A DNA stretch of 64,000 bases from Streptomyces glaucescens (GTDB lineage: Bacteria; Actinomycetota; Actinomycetes; Streptomycetales; Streptomycetaceae), in contig NZ_CP009438.1 of the NCBI RefSeq assembly GCF_000761215.1, positions 2,561,501-2,625,500 on the forward strand, written 5' to 3'. Of this stretch, positions 52,285-60,204 are shown in pieces. The notes under the pieces are model-generated. The model was not told where the DNA came from, did not search any database, and saw only the letters and a list, made by a program, of their open reading frames with translations. The first letter of the stretch is position 1; the number at the start of each line of letters is the position of its first letter. The position numbers and the translations under genes are program-made.

Positions 52285-53583
52285 TCACACCCCCATCGCC
52301 CGCAGCCGCTCCTCCACCCGCTCGGGCGCGTACAGGTGGTCCACGACCAGCGCACCCGCACCCAGCAGGCCGGCCCGCTCCCCCAGCCGGGAGGTCACGA
52401 CCTCCAGATGAGCGGTGGAGCGCGGCAGGGCCCGCTGGTACAGCAGCTCCCGCACACCGGTGAGGAAGGGGGTCCCGGCCAGATCGCCCGCGATCATCAG
52501 CACCCCGGGGTTCAGCAGGGTCACGACCGTCGCGAGGACCTCGCCGACCCGGCGCCCGGCCTCCCGGGCCAGCCCCACCGCCTCCGGGTGCCCGGCCGCC
52601 AGCAGGGCGCGCACGTCGGATCCGGACGCCGCCCGCACCCCGCTCTCGGTGAGCCGCCGGGCCACGGCACCGCCGCTGGCGACCGCGGCGAGACAGCCGT
52701 AGGAGCCGCACCGGCACAGCGCGCCCGCGCCCTCCGGCACCCGGATGTGGCCGATGTCCCCGGCGCCGCCGTCGATGCCGCGGTAGAGCGAACCGTCGAC
52801 CACGACCCCGGCGCCGATGCCGGTGGAGACCTTGACCAGGACGAAGGCCGAGCAGTCGGGGTGGGAGGCGCGCTGCTCGCCGTACGCCATGAGGTTGGCG
52901 TCGTTGTCGACCAGCACCGGGACCCCGGCGGCTCCGGTGTGCTCGGTGAACGCGCGGGCCAGGCGGCTCCTTATGTCGTAGCCGTCCCAGCCGGGCATGA
53001 TCGGCGGCTGGACGACCCGGCCGGTGTCGCTGTCGACCGGGCCGGGCACCGCGAGGCCGATGCCGCAGACCTCCTCGGCGCGGTGTCCGGCCTCGTCCAG
53101 CAGCCCGGCGAACCAGCGGCCCAGTTCGCCGAGGACGGCGTCGGGACCGTCCTCGACGAGGAGGGTGCCGGTGTGTTCGGCGTGGATCTCACCGGTGAGG
53201 GAGAGGACGGCGGCCCGCGCGTGCCGGGTCTCCAGGTCGGCGGCGAGGACGACCGCGTGCTCGTCGTCGAACTCCAGGGTGATGGAGGGCCGTCCGCCGA
53301 GCGGCGAGCCGACCGGGCCGCCGGCGCCCTCGCGCAGCCACCCGGCCCGGAACAGCCGGTCCAGGCGCTGTCCGACGGTGGCCCGGGAGAGCCCGGTGAC
53401 CTGCTGGAGCGCGCCGCGGGTGGTGGCGCGTCCGCTGCGCACCAGTTCGAGCAGTTCGCCGGCGCTCGCCTGGCCGCCGCCCCTCCCGCTCGCCGTGGCC
53501 CCGCCGTCACCCGCGCTCCTGCCGGTGCCCGCGGTCCGTGCGGTCCGCGCGGTTCTGCCGGGCCTTCCCGGACGTCCGGTCAT
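52285..53583 (-). CDS. ROK-family transcriptional regulator
   Basis: The protein has 432 residues from ATG 53583, with an AGGGGG ribosome site. An Arg/Thr/Gly-rich leader is followed by a winged helix (ELLELVRSGRATTRGALQQVTGLSRATVGQRLDRLFRAGWLREG) and a ROK domain (VVLAADLETRHARAAVL, GIGLAVPGPVDSDTGRVVQPP, VLVDNDANLMAYGEQ, STGIGAGVVVDGSLYRGIDGGAGDIGHI). The zinc-type motif CRCGSYGCLAAVAS has Ala where the consensus has Glu. ROK regulators respond to sugars or sugar phosphates. It is divergent from the alpha-glucan hydrolase genes and is probably their regulator. Confidence 0.9.
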   Translation of the reverse strand: MTGRPGRPGRTARTARTAGTGRSAGDGGATASGRGGGQASAGELLELVRSGRATTRGALQQVTGLSRATVGQRLDRLFRAGWLREGAGGPVGSPLGGRPSITLEFDDEHAVVLAADLETRHARAAVLSLTGEIHAEHTGTLLVEDGPDAVLGELGRWFAGLLDEAGHRAEEVCGIGLAVPGPVDSDTGRVVQPPIMPGWDGYDIRSRLARAFTEHTGAAGVPVLVDNDANLMAYGEQRASHPDCSAFVLVKVSTGIGAGVVVDGSLYRGIDGGAGDIGHIRVPEGAGALCRCGSYGCLAAVASGGAVARRLTESGVRAASGSDVRALLAAGHPEAVGLAREAGRRVGEVLATVVTLLNPGVLMIAGDLAGTPFLTGVRELLYQRALPRSTAHLEVVTSRLGERAGLLGAGALVVDHLYAPERVEERLRAMGV

Positions 53584-53613
53584 GCGCACCCCCTTGTGTT
53601 TCCCAAGCCTGCA

Positions 53614-53638
53614 TTACATATTGAGTTTTGCGTGTTAA
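53614..53638. promoter_or_regulatory. AT-rich candidate operator between the ROK gene and the hydrolase operon
   Basis: A 25-base AT-rich stretch running from TTACATATTG to GTGTTAA has partly inverted TTACA/TGTTAA ends. It is the only such stretch in the divergent promoter region, so it is the best candidate for the ROK binding site and/or the promoter core. Confidence 0.4.
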
Positions 53639-53703
53639 ATAGACGTAACTCCATGGTGGCCAAGACCGAACCGGTCGGCCGGACGCCTCGCGGGGAGCCC
53701 CGA

Positions 53704-55230
53704 GTGGACCGCACCGCCCAACTGCCCTTCCCCGGCGCCGAAAGCGCCCTCGCACACGTTCCGCCGCGCGGCCCCGACGGGGCGCGGACCGGCATCAGGA
53801 CCAAGGCCGTACGGGTCCTCGAGGCCAACTGGACGGGCACCTCCACCGTGCCGTCCCGCGGCCTGTACCCCCACCAGTGGTCCTGGGATTCGGCGTTCAT
53901 CGCCATCGGCCTGCGCCACCTGTCGCCGTTACGGGCCCAGACGGAGCTGGAGACCCTGCTCGCCGCGCAGTGGGGCGACGGACGCGTGCCGCACATCGTG
54001 TTCAATCCCTCCGTCCCGCTGGACGCCTACTTCCCCAGCCCCGACTTCTGGCGGTCCGTCAGCGCGGGCCGGGCCGCGGGCGCCCCGCGCACCGTACAGA
54101 CGTCGGGGATCGTGCAGCCACCGGTGCACGCGCTGGCGGCCTGGCTGGTGCACGAGGCGGATCCGGGCCTGTCCCGGGCGCGCGGCTTCCTGGCCCGGGT
54201 CCATCCGCGGCTGGCCGCCTGGCACCGCTATCTGCTGCACCGCCGTGACCTGGGCGGCGCCGGGCTGGCCGCGGTCGTCCACCCCTGGGAGCAGGGCATG
54301 GACAACAGCCCGTGCTGGGACGGCCCGCTGGCCCGCGTGACCCCGGCCCCGGCCCGCTCCTTCCGCCGCGCCGACCTCGCCCACGGCGCCCCCGAGGACC
54401 GTCCGACGGACCTGGACTACGGCCGGTACGTACGGCTCGCCGCCGCCTACCGGGACCGCGGCTACCGGGACGCGCCGGGTGGCGGGCACGGCGCCGGACG
54501 GGGCGGTTTCGCCGTCGAGGACCCCGCGTTCAACGCGCTGCTCATCGCCTCCGAGCACGCCCTCGCCCGGATCGCCCGGGAACTGGGCGCGGCCGGCACG
54601 GCCCGGCAGGCGCGCGCGGAGCGGCTCACGGACGTCCTGATCGACCGTCTGTTCGACGAGCGGAAGGGGATGTTCCTCTGCCGGGACGTGCGCTCCGGCG
54701 AGCCGATCCCCGAGCGCGGTGTCGGCGGCCTGATCCCGCTGCTGCTGCCCACCCTGCCCCGCGAGGTCGCCGACGCCCTGGTCCGCACCCTCACCGGCCC
54801 GCACTTCGGACTCGGCGTCAGCACCCGCCTGGTGCCGAGCTACGACCTGCTCGGCGAGTCCTTCGACCGGCAGCGGTACTGGCGCGGCCCGGCCTGGTTC
54901 AACACCGCCTGGCTGGTGGAGCGCGGGCTGCGCACCCACGGCGAGCGGGCACGGGCCGACGCGCTGCGCTCGGCGGTCCTCGCCCTCGCGGACACCTCCG
55001 GGTTCGCGGAGTACGTGGATCCGTACACCGGCGAGGCCTGCGGCGCGACCGGCTTCGGCTGGACCGCCGCCCTCGCCCTCGACCTGTCCTACGGCCCGTA
55101 CGACCCGCAGCACCCGCGCGCCCCGTACGGCCGGCGCCACCCGCACGATCCGCTCGGCCGGACGGCGGAGCGGCCCTTGCACGACCAGACCACCGCCAGC
55201 AGTGAACTCAGGGGAGGGGACCGGGGATGA
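53704..55230 (+). CDS. GH63/MGH1-like alpha-glycosidase
   Basis: The protein has 508 residues. GTG 53704 has GGGGAG 6 bases upstream; an in-frame ATG at 53653 has none and is the alternative start. (alpha/alpha)6-barrel features of the trehalase/GH63/MGH1 group are present: RGLYPHQWSWDSAFIAIGL, GRVPHIVF, GIVQPPVHALAAW, HPWEQGMDNSPCWD (acidic catalytic candidates), VEDPAFNALLIASEHAL, RYWRGPAWFNTAWLVERGL and ATGFGWTAALALDL. The substrate is an alpha-glucoside, possibly mannosylglycerate-like or glycogen-derived. It has no signal peptide, so it is cytoplasmic. It overlaps the debranching-enzyme gene by 4 bases. Confidence 0.82.
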   Translation: MDRTAQLPFPGAESALAHVPPRGPDGARTGIRTKAVRVLEANWTGTSTVPSRGLYPHQWSWDSAFIAIGLRHLSPLRAQTELETLLAAQWGDGRVPHIVFNPSVPLDAYFPSPDFWRSVSAGRAAGAPRTVQTSGIVQPPVHALAAWLVHEADPGLSRARGFLARVHPRLAAWHRYLLHRRDLGGAGLAAVVHPWEQGMDNSPCWDGPLARVTPAPARSFRRADLAHGAPEDRPTDLDYGRYVRLAAAYRDRGYRDAPGGGHGAGRGGFAVEDPAFNALLIASEHALARIARELGAAGTARQARAERLTDVLIDRLFDERKGMFLCRDVRSGEPIPERGVGGLIPLLLPTLPREVADALVRTLTGPHFGLGVSTRLVPSYDLLGESFDRQRYWRGPAWFNTAWLVERGLRTHGERARADALRSAVLALADTSGFAEYVDPYTGEACGATGFGWTAALALDLSYGPYDPQHPRAPYGRRHPHDPLGRTAERPLHDQTTASSELRGGDRG

Positions 55231-57179
55231 CGGACCGGCATCATCCGCTCGTGCACGGCGGCACCTACGCCGCCGTGGGCGACGGCGGCGACATCAGCGG
55301 CGTACGGACCGGCGGCGCGGGGCGCGCGAGCCTGCCCGACGGGTTCTTCGTGCGGGACGCCCGGCACCTGAGCCGGTGGCAGCTCACCGTCGACGGCGCG
55401 GTGCCGGAGACGCTGTCCCCGGTGGCCGGCGGGGACACCGCGCGGTGTGTGCTCGTCCCGCGCGGCGGCCGGCAGGAACCGCCCGCCTGCACGGTCTTCC
55501 GGGAGCAGGCGGTCGGCGACAGCTCGTTCGTGGAGCGGCTGCGGGTCACCAGCAACCGGCCGGTGCCCACCACGGTGCGGCTCGCCGTCACCGCCGACGC
55601 CGACTTCACCGACCAGTTCGAACTCCGCGCCGACCACCGCACCTACGACAAGCCGGGCGCGGTCCGCCGCCGCCACGTCCTCCGCCACGGGCTGGAGTTC
55701 ACCTATCAGCGCGGCGAGTGGCGGTCGTGCACCACGGTCACCACCGAGCCCGCGCCGGACTCCGTGGAGGAGACCGGCACCGGCGCCCGGCGCCTGGTGT
55801 GGACGCTCGGCCTGGAGCCGCACGGCACGGCCGAGCTGACGCTGCGGGTGATCGCGCGGCCGCACGGGGAGAAGCGGACGCTGCGGGTGCCCCGCTCCCC
55901 CGCCGCCGTGAGCGAGGACCTGCTGGCCCGGGAGGGCCGGTTCATGGAGGGCGTGGCGTTCCCCACCGGCTGGCCCGAGCTGGCGGCGGCCTGCGCGCGC
56001 GGCCTGGCCGATCTGGCCTCGCTGCAGATCCCGGCGACCGGCCCGGACGGGGAGGACCTGCGCGTACCGGCGGGCGGGGCGCCCTGGTTCCTGGCGCTGC
56101 TGGGCCGCGACGCCCTGCTCACCGCCCTGTTCGCGCTGCCCTACCGGCCGCAGCTCGCCGCGGCCGTGCTGCCCGCGCTCGCCGCGGCCCAGGCCACCGA
56201 GGCGCAGCCCGGTGCGCTGGCGCAGCCCGGGAAGATCGTGCACGAGGTGCGGTACGGCGAGCTGGCGCACTTCGGGCAGGTGCCGTACGGCCGGTACTAC
56301 GGCTCGGTGGACGCCACCCCGCTCTTCCTGGTGCTGCTCGGCGCCTACGTCGAGCAGACCGGGGACACCGCCCTGGCCCGCCGGCTGGAGGCGCACGCCC
56401 GGGCGGCGGTCGGCTGGATGCTGGACCACGGCGGGCTGACCTCGCGCGGCTATCTCGTCCACCGCGCCGACCGGGGCGGCCTCGCCGACCGGAACTGGAA
56501 GGACTCCCCCGGCGCGATCTGCTGGGCGGACGGCACCCGGCCGAGCGGCCCGGTGGCGGCGGCGGGCGCGCAGGGGTACGCGTACGACGCCCTGCGCCGC
56601 ACCTCCCAGTTGGCGCGCTCGGTCTGGGCGGACGGCACCTACGCGGCACTCCTGGAACAGGCGGCGGGGGACCTGCGGGACCGCTTCCAGCGGGACTTCT
56701 GGATGGCGGAGCGGTCCTTCCCGGCCCTCGCCCTGGACGGCGCCGGCCGCCGGGTGGACGCGCTCGCCTCGGACGCCGGGCACCTGCTGTGGTCGGGGCT
56801 GCTGGACAAGGAGTACGGGGAGGTCGTCGGACGGCGCCTGGTGGAGGGGGACTTCTTCTCCGGCTGGGGCGTGCGCACGCTGGCCGCCGGGCAGCCGGCG
56901 TACCACCCGCTGTCGTACCACCGCGGTGCGGTGTGGCCGCACGACAACGCGCTGATCGCGCTCGGCCTGGCCCGCTACGGCCTGCACGACGAGGCCCGGA
57001 CGGTCGCGCACGCGCTGGTGGACGCGGCGAACGCCTCCGGGCACCGGCTGCCGGAGGTGCTGGCCGGGTACGGCCGGGCCGTTCATCCCGAGCCGGTGCC
57101 CCATCCGCACGCGTGCGTGCGGGAGGCCCGGTCGGCGGCGGCGCCGCTCGCCCTGCTGACCGCGGTGGGGGGCGCCTGA
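55227..57179 (+). CDS. Glycogen debranching enzyme-like (amylo-alpha-1,6-glucosidase) protein
   Basis: The protein has 650 residues from ATG 55227, overlapping the upstream stop. An N-terminal glycogen-debranching-type beta domain (LPDGFFVRDARHLSRWQLTVDG, VERLRVTSNRPVPTTVRLAV) is followed by a C-terminal (alpha/alpha)6 domain with GAPWFLALLGRDALLTALFALPYRP, GKIVHEVRYGELAHFG, NWKDSPGAICWADGTRP and LSYHRGAVWPHDNALIALGLARYG. Such proteins debranch alpha-1,6-linked glucans. With the GH63-like enzyme and ROK regulator this forms an intracellular alpha-glucan use operon. It is cytoplasmic, having no signal peptide. Confidence 0.88.
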   Translation: MTDRHHPLVHGGTYAAVGDGGDISGVRTGGAGRASLPDGFFVRDARHLSRWQLTVDGAVPETLSPVAGGDTARCVLVPRGGRQEPPACTVFREQAVGDSSFVERLRVTSNRPVPTTVRLAVTADADFTDQFELRADHRTYDKPGAVRRRHVLRHGLEFTYQRGEWRSCTTVTTEPAPDSVEETGTGARRLVWTLGLEPHGTAELTLRVIARPHGEKRTLRVPRSPAAVSEDLLAREGRFMEGVAFPTGWPELAAACARGLADLASLQIPATGPDGEDLRVPAGGAPWFLALLGRDALLTALFALPYRPQLAAAVLPALAAAQATEAQPGALAQPGKIVHEVRYGELAHFGQVPYGRYYGSVDATPLFLVLLGAYVEQTGDTALARRLEAHARAAVGWMLDHGGLTSRGYLVHRADRGGLADRNWKDSPGAICWADGTRPSGPVAAAGAQGYAYDALRRTSQLARSVWADGTYAALLEQAAGDLRDRFQRDFWMAERSFPALALDGAGRRVDALASDAGHLLWSGLLDKEYGEVVGRRLVEGDFFSGWGVRTLAAGQPAYHPLSYHRGAVWPHDNALIALGLARYGLHDEARTVAHALVDAANASGHRLPEVLAGYGRAVHPEPVPHPHACVREARSAAAPLALLTAVGGA

Positions 57180-57285
57180 CCGGCGGTGCGCGCGGGCCCG
57201 TCGCACGGGCGCGGGCCGGGGGCCGGTCCCGTCCGAGCGGCGGAGCGCGTTGAACAGTGGGTCCGGCCGGGCCGTACGTCAGGGT

Positions 57286-57316
57286 GGCGGACCCGCTCCC
57301 CCACTGCGGGTCCGCC
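57286..57316. terminator. 11-bp perfect terminator hairpin
   Basis: GGCGGACCCGC (57286-57296) is exactly complementary to 57306-57316 with a 9-base loop. TTCCCCCT follows on the + strand. It lies about 105 bases after the debranching-enzyme stop and 30 bases before the LtaS-like start, so it most likely ends the alpha-glucan operon. Confidence 0.7.
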
Positions 57317-57346
57317 TTCCCCCTGCTCCGTACGGAAGGCCCCCGG

Positions 57347-58972
57347 GTGTCCGCGCTCAATCGTGTGCTCACTGCCCTGTCCGCCCTGCTCGTGCTGTGC
57401 GCGCTGCTGCTGCCGAACACCCTGCACACGCTCACGCCGGACAAGTTCCTGCGGATCCCGGTGGAGGCGGTGGCCGGGGCGGCGCTGCTGCTGGCGCTGC
57501 CGGGGCGGTGGCGGCGGGTGGTGGCGGTGCTGGCCGGGCTGGCGCTGGGGGCGCTGACGGTGCTGAACCTGCTGGACATGGGGTTCCACGCGTATCTCGG
57601 CCGGGGCTTCAACCTGGTGCTGGACTGGGAGCTGCTGGACGACGCGCAGGCGTACGCCGGGGACACGATGGGCTCGGCGGGTGCGTTCGGGCTGACGGCC
57701 GGGGCGGTCGTGCTGGCGCTGCTGCTGTGCGCGCTGCTGACACTGGCCACGGTCCGGCTGGGCGAACTGCTGGCCCGTCACCGCCCGGTGGCCGTGCGCT
57801 CGACGCTCGCCGCCGCGGTGGTGTGGACGACGACCGCCGCGCTGGGGGTGCAGTTCGCCGGGCTGCCGGTGGCCTCCGACCACGCGTCGGCGCTGGTGTG
57901 GCTCCAGACGGAGCGGGTGCGGGCCACCCTGCGGGACGAGGCGGCGTTCGCGAGGGAGGCGAGGAACGACGCGTTCCGGGCGACCCCGCCCGCGCGGCTC
58001 GTCCCCGATCTGCGCGGCAAGGACGTGATCTTCGCGTTCATCGAGAGCTACGGCCGCAGCGCCATCGAGGACCCGGCGATCCGCCCGGGCGTGCACCGCA
58101 CCCTGGAGTCGAGCACCGGGGCGCTGGCGAGGGCGGGGTTCCGGGCGAGGAGCGGCTGGCTGACCTCGGCCACGTACGGGGGCAGCAGCTGGCTCGGGCA
58201 CTCCACGTTCCTGTCGGGGCTGTGGATCGCCAACCAGCAGCGGTACCGCACGGTCACCTCCAGCGACCACCTCACCCTCACCAAGGCGTTCCGCAAGACG
58301 GGGGCGTGGCGGACGGTGGGGGTCATGCCGGGGGTGCGCAAGGGCTGGCCGGAGGCGGAGTTCTACGGCCTGGACCATGTCTACGACGCGTACCGGCTGG
58401 GCTACCGGGGTCCGAAGTTCAGCTGGTCGACCATGCCGGACCAGTACGCGCTGGAGGCGTTCCAGCGGCTGGAGCACGGGAAGGAGCGGGACAAGCCGCT
58501 GATGGCGGAGGTCATCCTCACCTCCAGCCACCAGCCGTGGGCCCCGCTGCCCGAGCTGGTCGGCTGGGACGAGCTGGGCGACGGGCGGATCTTCGAGGGC
58601 ATCGAGGCGAAGGGCGAGGACCCGGCGGACGTGGTGGCCAGTTCCGCCCGCTCCAAGGCGGCGTACGGCCGGTCGGTGGAGTACTCGGTCACCAGCCTCA
58701 CCCAGTGGCTGCGGCGCTACGGCGACGAGGACACCGTCCTGGTCTTCCTCGGCGACCACCAGCCGATCGCCCGGGTCAGCGGCGAGGGCGCCGGCCGGGA
58801 CGTGCCGGTGTCGATCGTCGCCAAGGACCCGGAGGTCCTGGAGAAGATCGACGGCTGGGGCTGGTCGGACGGGCTGGAGCCCGCCCGGGACGCGCCGGTG
58901 TGGCGGATGGACGCGTTCCGGGACCGGTTCCTGACCGCCTACGGCTCCACGCCCTCGGGCCGGAAGGGCTGA
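57347..58972 (+). CDS. Membrane sulfatase-fold protein (LtaS/alkaline phosphatase superfamily)
   Basis: The protein has 541 residues from GTG 57347, with GGAAGG 7 bases upstream. About five N-terminal membrane helices (to about residue 185) precede a long extracytoplasmic domain. Sulfatase-fold features: DVIFAFIESYGRSAI (first metal-site Glu), TSATYGGSSWLGHSTFLSG, VMPGVRKGWPEAEFYG, EVILTSSHQPWAPLP and VLVFLGDHQPIARVSG with the C-terminal metal-binding Asp-His. This resembles lipoteichoic acid synthase and other phosphoglycerol or phosphoethanolamine transferases. The target envelope polymer is unknown. Its stop abuts that of dusB with no gap. Confidence 0.85.
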   Translation: MSALNRVLTALSALLVLCALLLPNTLHTLTPDKFLRIPVEAVAGAALLLALPGRWRRVVAVLAGLALGALTVLNLLDMGFHAYLGRGFNLVLDWELLDDAQAYAGDTMGSAGAFGLTAGAVVLALLLCALLTLATVRLGELLARHRPVAVRSTLAAAVVWTTTAALGVQFAGLPVASDHASALVWLQTERVRATLRDEAAFAREARNDAFRATPPARLVPDLRGKDVIFAFIESYGRSAIEDPAIRPGVHRTLESSTGALARAGFRARSGWLTSATYGGSSWLGHSTFLSGLWIANQQRYRTVTSSDHLTLTKAFRKTGAWRTVGVMPGVRKGWPEAEFYGLDHVYDAYRLGYRGPKFSWSTMPDQYALEAFQRLEHGKERDKPLMAEVILTSSHQPWAPLPELVGWDELGDGRIFEGIEAKGEDPADVVASSARSKAAYGRSVEYSVTSLTQWLRRYGDEDTVLVFLGDHQPIARVSGEGAGRDVPVSIVAKDPEVLEKIDGWGWSDGLEPARDAPVWRMDAFRDRFLTAYGSTPSGRKG

Positions 58973-60127
58973 TCAGCCGCCGGAGGTGTCCAGCTCGGCG
59001 TCCTCGCCGACGCCCGCGCAGTCGTAGGGGTCCTTCAGCCAGCCGTCGGGCAGGACGACGCGGTTGTTGCCCGAGGTACGGCCGCGGGGGCCGTCGGCGC
59101 CGGCCGGCCAGGGCTGGTCCAGGTCCAGCTCGTCGAGCCCGGCGCGCAGCTCCTCCAGGGAGGAGGTGACGGCGAGCCGCTTGCGCATCTCGGAGCCGAC
59201 GGCGAAGCCCTTGAGGTACCAGGCGACGTGCTTGCGGAAGTCGACGACGCCCTTGGACTCGTCGCCGATCCACTCGCCGAGCAGCCGGGCGTGCCGCACC
59301 ATGACGTCGGCGACCTCGCGCAGGGCGGGGCGCGCGATGTCGTCGGGGCGCCCCTCGAAGGCGGCCACCAGGTCGGAGAAGAGCCACGGCCGGCCGAGGC
59401 AGCCGCGTCCGACGACGACGCCGTCGCAGCCGGTCTCGCGGACCATGCGGACCGCGTCCTCGGCGGACCAGATGTCGCCGTTGCCGAGCACGGGGATCTC
59501 GGGGACGTGCTCCTTCAGCCGGGCGATGGCGTCCCAGTCGGCGGTGCCGCCGTAGTGCTGGGCGGCGGTGCGGCCGTGCAGGGCGATGGCGGTGACGCCC
59601 TCCTCGACGGCGATGCGGCCGGCGTCGAGGTAGGTGATGTGGTCGTCGTCGATGCCCTTGCGCATCTTCATGGTGACGGGAAGGTCCCCGGCGCCGGCGA
59701 CGGCCTCGCGGAGGATGGCGCGGAGCAGGTTCCGCTTGTAGGGCAGGGCGGAGCCGCCGCCCTTGCGGGTGACCTTCGGGACCGGGCAGCCGAAGTTCAG
59801 GTCGATGTGGTCGGCGAGGTCCTCCTCCGCGATCATGCGGACGGCCTTGCCGACGGTGACCGGGTCCACGCCGTAGAGCTGGATCGAGCGGGGCTGCTCG
59901 GTGGGGTCGAAGGTGACCAGCTGCATGGTCTTCTCGTTGCGCTCCACCAGCGCCCGCGTGGTGATCATCTCGCTGACGAACAGGCCCTTGCCGCCGCTGA
60001 ACTCCCGGCACAGGGTGCGGAAGGGGGCGTTGGTGATCCCCGCCATGGGGGCGAGGACGACGGGCGGCCGGACGGTGTGGGGGCCGATCTGCAGGGGCGG
60101 TGCGGGCGGCGGCGTGGGCGTGGGCAT
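58973..60127 (-). CDS. dus: tRNA-dihydrouridine synthase
   Basis: The protein has 384 residues from ATG 60127. FMN/TIM-barrel Dus signatures: VVLAPMAGITNAPFRTLCREF, SIQLYGVDP, HIDLNFGCPVPKVTRKGGGSALPY with the catalytic Cys in FGCP, VTMKMRKGIDDD, ALHGRTAAQHYGGTADWDAI and LGNGDIWSAEDAVRM. It reduces uridines in tRNA D-loops. The DusB group is most likely. A GGAGGA lies immediately before the ATG, too close for standard initiation, so a start further upstream (to 60178) or leaderless initiation is possible. It is divergent from the MFS transporter. Confidence 0.92.
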   Translation of the reverse strand: MPTPTPPPAPPLQIGPHTVRPPVVLAPMAGITNAPFRTLCREFSGGKGLFVSEMITTRALVERNEKTMQLVTFDPTEQPRSIQLYGVDPVTVGKAVRMIAEEDLADHIDLNFGCPVPKVTRKGGGSALPYKRNLLRAILREAVAGAGDLPVTMKMRKGIDDDHITYLDAGRIAVEEGVTAIALHGRTAAQHYGGTADWDAIARLKEHVPEIPVLGNGDIWSAEDAVRMVRETGCDGVVVGRGCLGRPWLFSDLVAAFEGRPDDIARPALREVADVMVRHARLLGEWIGDESKGVVDFRKHVAWYLKGFAVGSEMRKRLAVTSSLEELRAGLDELDLDQPWPAGADGPRGRTSGNNRVVLPDGWLKDPYDCAGVGEDAELDTSGG

Positions 60128-60165
60128 TCCTCCATTGTGCCGCGCGATGAACGGGGAGAGTTCTT

Positions 60166-60180
60166 TAGTTAGGCGCACTA
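60166..60180. promoter_or_regulatory. Candidate operator between dus and the MFS transporter
   Basis: TAGTTAGGCGCACTA has inverted TAGT/ACTA ends and resembles MarR- or TetR-type operators of Streptomyces drug exporters. It is 25 bases before the MFS start and also upstream of dus. Which regulator would bind is unknown; the nearest is the TetR gene beyond the exporter. Confidence 0.4.
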
Positions 60181-60204
60181 CAGATGTCGGCGTACGATGG
60201 GAAC

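Noticed and set aside
53653..53703. ATG 53653 as start of the GH63-like gene
   Set aside because: No ribosome site; GTG 53704 has GGGGAG at good spacing. It is kept as an alternative because a leaderless start cannot be excluded.
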